DNA of 64,000 nucleotides from Streptomyces anulatus (GTDB lineage Bacteria > Actinomycetota > Actinomycetes > Streptomycetales > Streptomycetaceae), in assembly GCF_000721175.1 (NCBI RefSeq), contig NZ_JOEZ01000018.1, positions 147,829 to 211,828 of the forward strand, read 5' to 3'. A program made the translations under genes and the position numbers. Below are positions 60,630 through 64,000 of this stretch, in pieces. The stretch's first letter is position 1. Each line of letters opens with the position of its first letter. The notes below the pieces were generated by a model. That model was not told the origin of the DNA, made no database searches, and was given only the letters and a program-made list of their open reading frames with translations.

Positions 60630-62125
60630 GGCGAGTTCAACCCGTCGTTGCAACACCGGGCTGTTGCAGCGAGCGTAGCTGCTCTTCGAAGACCTCGGCC
60701 GGTGTCCGCCAGCCGAGGATCTTGCGGGGCCGGTTGTTGATTGCCATGGCGACGGCTTCGAGGTCCGTGGACGACCAGCGGGAGAGATCAGTGCCTTTCG
60801 GGAAGTACTGACGCAGCAGCCCGTTCGTGTTCTCGTTCGTCGGTCGCTGCCAGGGCGAGTGCGGATCGGCGAAGAACACCTTCGTCCCGGTATCGAGAGC
60901 GAACTGGGCATGGCCGGAGAGTTCCTTCCCGCGGTCCCAGGTGAGGGTCTTGCGTAGCTGCTCGGGCAGCTGCGTCATCGACGTGATGAGTGCCGCGTTC
61001 ATCGCGGTCGCGCCGTAGCCCCCGAGCGAGGGGCCGTTCTTCACGGGCGGATTCTCACCCCAGCCCTCGAGCCGGGGAAGGTGCACCAGGAGTGTGGAGC
61101 GGCTGCTGCGCTCGACCAGCGTGCCGATCGCGGAGCGGCCCGTCCCGATGATCAAATCGCCTTCCCAATGTCCGGGGACCGCGCGGTCTGCGGCCTCGGC
61201 GGGGCGTTCGCTGAGGACGACATCGGCGGTGACGTGCCCCTGCGGTTTGTTCTGCGAGCGCGCCCGGGGAGTCCGCAGCGCCCGACCGGTACGCAGGCAC
61301 GTGACCAGTTCCCGCTTGAGCGCGCCACGACCCTCGATGAACAGCGCCTGGTAGATCGCTTCGTGGCTGATGCGCATGGACCCATCATCGGGGAAGTCGA
61401 CAAGGAGCCGGTGTGAAATCTGCTCCGGGCTCCATGCCGTCGCCCATCTTCTGTCCTGCCGGTGCGGCTTGTTCAGCCCCTTCCACGGGGGTGTCCGCGG
61501 TCCTTCGACGACCGTCCCGTCAGGTCGATGAACGTTCCCGGAAAGCCTCTCCTGCACGTACTCACGCAACCGTTCGTTCTCCAGGAGCTTCGCGCTCTTC
61601 GGGCGCTTGGCCGCCTCCTGAGCCTTCCACTGGGCGACCGTCGCGCGGTACTCCTGCTTGCCGCTGCGCGTGGCGGCGTTGCGGCGCAGTTCGCGAGAGA
61701 TCGTCCCGGGGTCACGCCCCAGGGCGCGGGCGATCTCGCGCACGCCCTTGTCCATCGCCCTGAGGATCGCGATCTCCTCGCGCTCCTCGAACGCGAGGTA
61801 CCGGCCCGTGGGCTGGGCCAACGAGATCGGAGGCATGCCGCCAGCGTGGCGGAACCACCTCGCACCCACCGGCCACGACACCCCGACCGCCAACGACGCC
61901 TCCACCGTCGTGACCCCCGTGGCGATCAGCCGCCAGAACTGGCGCTGCACGACTCGAGACGGATCAGGCCGCCCCGGTGAACGCATCGCCGGCCGCAACG
62001 CACGATCAGCGCGCCACTGCCGACGCCGACCCTCCGGAACATCGCTTGTCTTCAAACTCCAGTCCGCCGTGGCCACGTCGCACACCTCCGAGATCAAAGT
62101 GTTGCGACGACCAGTTGAATTCACC
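60630..62125 (-). mobile_element. Complete IS30-family element with TTG target duplication
   Basis: Ends are imperfect 27-base inverted repeats (outer 13 bases GGCGAGTTCAACC at 60630 against GGTGAATTCAACT read inward from 62125; five mismatches over 27). TTG flanks both ends (60627-60629 and 62126-62128), as a 3-bp target duplication. Removing it restores an intact IS3 orfB. The element is 1496 bp with one intact transposase. Confidence 0.9.
60637..62076 (-). CDS. IS30-family transposase
   Basis: A 479-residue DDE transposase. N-terminal helix-turn-helix regions (FWRLIATGVTTVEASLAVGVS, and MDKGVREIARALGRDPGTISREL) bind the ends. The catalytic core has GHWEGDLIIG (Asp), TWDRGKELSGHAQF (Asp) and NENTNGLLRQYFPKGTDL (Glu). 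It looks intact. GTG 62076 is preceded by GGAGG and lies inside the element, whereas the longer open frame to 62208 begins in the host IS3. The stop lies within the right terminal repeat. Confidence 0.9.
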   Translation of the reverse strand: MATADWSLKTSDVPEGRRRQWRADRALRPAMRSPGRPDPSRVVQRQFWRLIATGVTTVEASLAVGVSWPVGARWFRHAGGMPPISLAQPTGRYLAFEEREEIAILRAMDKGVREIARALGRDPGTISRELRRNAATRSGKQEYRATVAQWKAQEAAKRPKSAKLLENERLREYVQERLSGNVHRPDGTVVEGPRTPPWKGLNKPHRQDRRWATAWSPEQISHRLLVDFPDDGSMRISHEAIYQALFIEGRGALKRELVTCLRTGRALRTPRARSQNKPQGHVTADVVLSERPAEAADRAVPGHWEGDLIIGTGRSAIGTLVERSSRSTLLVHLPRLEGWGENPPVKNGPSLGGYGATAMNAALITSMTQLPEQLRKTLTWDRGKELSGHAQFALDTGTKVFFADPHSPWQRPTNENTNGLLRQYFPKGTDLSRWSSTDLEAVAMAINNRPRKILGWRTPAEVFEEQLRSLQQPGVATTG

Positions 62126-62731
62126 TTGCGCTCCGTGGTCGGTGTGCATGACCGCTCCGGCGAGGCTGCCGCGAGTCCGGACCGCGGCCGCGAGGGCGTC
62201 GGTGACAAGGTCAGTTCGCATGTGATCGGCGATCGCCCACCCGGCCAGACGGCGCGAGTACAGGTCGATCACGGTCGCGAGGTAGCAGAACTTCCCGCCG
62301 CCGACGGCGAGGTAGGTGATGTCGCCGACGTACTTCGCGTTCGGAACCTCGGCGGTGAAGTCCCGGCCGATGAGGTCCGGGGCCTTCGCCGTGGCCGGGT
62401 CCGGGACGGTGGTGCGGTGCCGACGGCGGAGACGGACCCCTTCGAGGCCGATGGTCCGCATGATCCTCGCGACGCGCTTGTGGTTCACCGCCAGGCCGTC
62501 GCCGTCGCGGAGCTCGGCGGTGACCCTCGGGACTCCGTAGGTGCCGTCGGAGTCCTGATGGACCGTGCGCATCCGGACTGCGAGCCGGGCGTCGGCGGCC
62601 TCGCGGGCCGCCCGGGCAGGGGCGGTGCGGCGCCAGTAGTAGAACGTCGAGCGGGCGATGCCCAGGATGTCGCAGAGCCGCTTGACGCCGAACCGGCGCT
62701 GGTGATCGTCAACGAACTGGCAGCGGGTCAC
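62126..62731 (-). pseudogene. IS3 transposase OrfB, 5' part
   Basis: GTG at 62731 overlaps the orfA stop (GTGA). It encodes the HTH_21 region (CDILGIARSTFYYWRR, YGVPRVTAELR) and the first catalytic Asp (YVGDITYLAVGGGKFCYLA), and breaks after VMHTDHGAQ where IS30 entered. Confidence 0.88.
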
Positions 62732-63033
62732 CAGCGCGTCTCCGTCGCGAAATACCGGGCCGCCTTGCGGAGAATGTCGCGTTCTTCTTCGAGCTCGCGG
62801 ATCCTCTTCCGTGCGGCGGCCAGCTCTTCCTGAACCGCGCCACCGACGGACTGTGCAGCGGCCGGCGGCACGGAGTGGGCGCCGGAACGGCGTCCGTCGG
62901 CGGCACGGATCCAGTTCCGCAGCGTCTCGGTGTTCACCCCGAGATCACCGGCGACCGACTTGATCGTCGCACCCGGCCTCGACCGGTACAACGCGACCGC
63001 GTCCGCCTTGAACTCGGCGGGATAGTGCTTCAT
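62728..63033 (-). CDS. IS3 transposase OrfA
   Basis: A 101-residue HTH_Tnp_1 protein: MKHYPAEFKADAVALYRSRP, GDLGVNTETLRNWIRAADG, and a C-terminal leucine-zipper-like ELAAARKRIRELEEERDIL. ATG 63033 matches the family start; the open frame beyond it runs into the terminal repeat. Confidence 0.9.
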   Translation of the reverse strand: MKHYPAEFKADAVALYRSRPGATIKSVAGDLGVNTETLRNWIRAADGRRSGAHSVPPAAAQSVGGAVQEELAAARKRIRELEEERDILRKAARYFATETRW

Positions 63034-63102
63034 CCCCACGGGGACTCCGTTCTCCTGGACCATCAAGATCCAAGTGTCTACGGTGTCCAAAATCCGGGGT
63101 CA

Positions 63103-63747
63103 GGGCCCGTCGAGTCGTCGCCCGTCACATTGCACAGCCTCGCGGCCACGGCGACGTTCGTTCTGGTTGTCGACCTCGACCACAAGCAGCTCCAGATCAT
63201 TGAGGAGCACCGCACGGGCGGGATCAAGTTCCGGTTGGAAGTCACCGGCACGGCCCTGACAGACGGCAACCTCGAACGCATCGGGGTCGGCAGTATCGAG
63301 TACGAGATCAGCCACAGCAACTGGGCGGCGATCCTTGAGCAGATGCAGTACCGCCGCCTGCTCCTGATCGAGCTGGACGTACCCGACGGCAACCTGTCAG
63401 CAGAGTTCGCCGAAGCTCTCGACTACTACCGCGACGCCGAGAAGCAGTACGGCAACGAGAAGTGGCGCCACACCGTAGAAGCGCTCCGTCAGACCCTCGC
63501 GGTGCTCGTCGGCAAGAAGGCTGACGACGAGGACGAGACGGCAGACGTTGAAGCGGTGGCGAGGGCGCTCCGCAAGGAGTCGCGGATGACGGACGTCGGC
63601 TACCCGCCGCGCGTCGAACTGGTACGGCTGGCTCTCAAGTTCATGTGCGACCTGGGAGCACATCCGGAGATCACGAAGACGACCAAGACCGAGGCGTACT
63701 CGGCTCTTCTGATGGTCGGCGGCCTGCTGCACGGGTGGAGACGCTGA
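63103..63747 (+). pseudogene. Unknown protein, 5' end replaced by IS3
   Basis: About 214 codons of ordinary composition (TATFVLVVDLDHKQLQIIEE, SNWAAILEQMQYRRLLLIEL, RVELVRLALKFMCDLGAHPE) with no recognised family. The open frame continues upstream into the IS3 end, so the visible start (62875) is not native and the true N-terminus is lost. Regular strand/helix spacing suggests a formerly real gene. Confidence 0.55.
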
Positions 63748-64000
63748 ACACGCAGGTCGGCCCGCGGTGCATCAAACAGTAGATCTGGCAGATCAACCGT
63801 GTGCCGGCCCCGAACCTTGGGGCGAGCAAAGCTACCGACGCTCATGTGGTTCGTGGATACATCCCGCAACTCGTCGCCGCTTGGTGCTCCTCGGCTTTAT
63901 CTAGCCTGCGCGTTTCATCTGGGGTTGCGTCCGGATCATGATCGGAAAAGCGAAAGTGCCTTCTGAGCTGCAACGATGAGGCTTGTCTAGGGTCTCGATC
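63748..64000. other. Right-edge non-coding sequence
   Basis: No gene is supported. The last 150 bases are less GC-rich than the rest and no frame has Streptomyces-like codon use. Confidence 0.4.

Larger units (their letters stand above)
60308..63102 (-). mobile_element. IS3-family element interrupted by IS30
   Basis: Terminal inverted repeats TGCCCCCGGATCTTGAACAC (left, from 60308) and, read inward from the right end, TGACCCCGGATTTTGGACAC differ at three positions and carry the TG...CA ends of IS3 elements. GGGCC occurs just outside both ends (60302-60306 with one extra T, and 63103-63107), a possible target duplication. Inside are orfA and a split orfB. Without the IS30 insert it would be about 1.3 kb. 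Confidence 0.8.

Noticed and set aside
62875..63747. A full-length 290-residue gene
   Set aside because: Its first 76 codons lie inside the IS3 end and orfA region, so the native start is not present.

Overview
This is a very GC-rich actinobacterial window, almost certainly Streptomyces. The signs are dense GC-ending codons, GTG and TTG starts, CebR-type TGGGAGCGCTCCCA operators beside cellulose genes, a Scr1-like XRE (DUF5753)/DUF397 pair with an RsbW-like ATPase, and nested insertion sequences of the kind common on Streptomyces chromosome arms. No tRNA, rRNA or CRISPR array was seen.

Layout. 0.3-5.4 kb: a zinc uptake cluster of the AztABCD type. The ATPase is divergent from permease, propeller chaperone, binding lipoprotein and second propeller, across a Zur-box-like palindrome. 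5.5-10.1 kb: a divergent cellulolytic pair, an AA10 lytic polysaccharide monooxygenase and a GH9 endoglucanase, each with a CBM2, separated by two CebR boxes. 10.2-47.0 kb: a large defence island. It begins with an N6-methylase-like protein, McrB/McrC, an EVE-domain protein and an Mrr-like protein. A Scr1-type regulator block, a CoiA-like protein with internal repeats and a frameshifted collagen-like gene follow.

The main system lies at 22.1-47.0 kb and is made of two divergent operons. The leftward operon is a 2098-residue protein kinase/YprA-type helicase fusion, a DrmD-like SNF2 helicase, a DrmMI-like adenine methylase and an unknown coiled protein that ends in a hairpin. The rightward operon is a 1280-residue sigma-70 protein with a long coiled-coil tail, DrmA, DrmB and a small SF1-like helicase. 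DrmA, DrmB and the helicase follow one another by GTGA stop/start overlaps. This is a DISARM core without drmC, carrying a kinase-helicase and a sigma factor at its divergent centre. It is the most interesting part of the window. A 15-bp palindrome, GTTGACGTCGTCAAC, upstream of the methylase at 10.2 kb recurs in near-identical form over the -35 region of the sigma gene, which suggests shared control.

47-64 kb: eroded chromosomal sequence. It holds fragments of a quinone oxidoreductase, a HAD phosphatase, a 5'-truncated SulP transporter, 6-phosphogluconate dehydrogenase and a subtilase. Between them are intact panD, a GNAT-like gene, a DUF1254 gene and a PLP decarboxylase preceded by 22-bp direct repeats. 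The right end is an IS pile-up: an IS5-like fragment, an IS110 fragment, and an IS3 element split by a complete IS30 element with a TTG target duplication.
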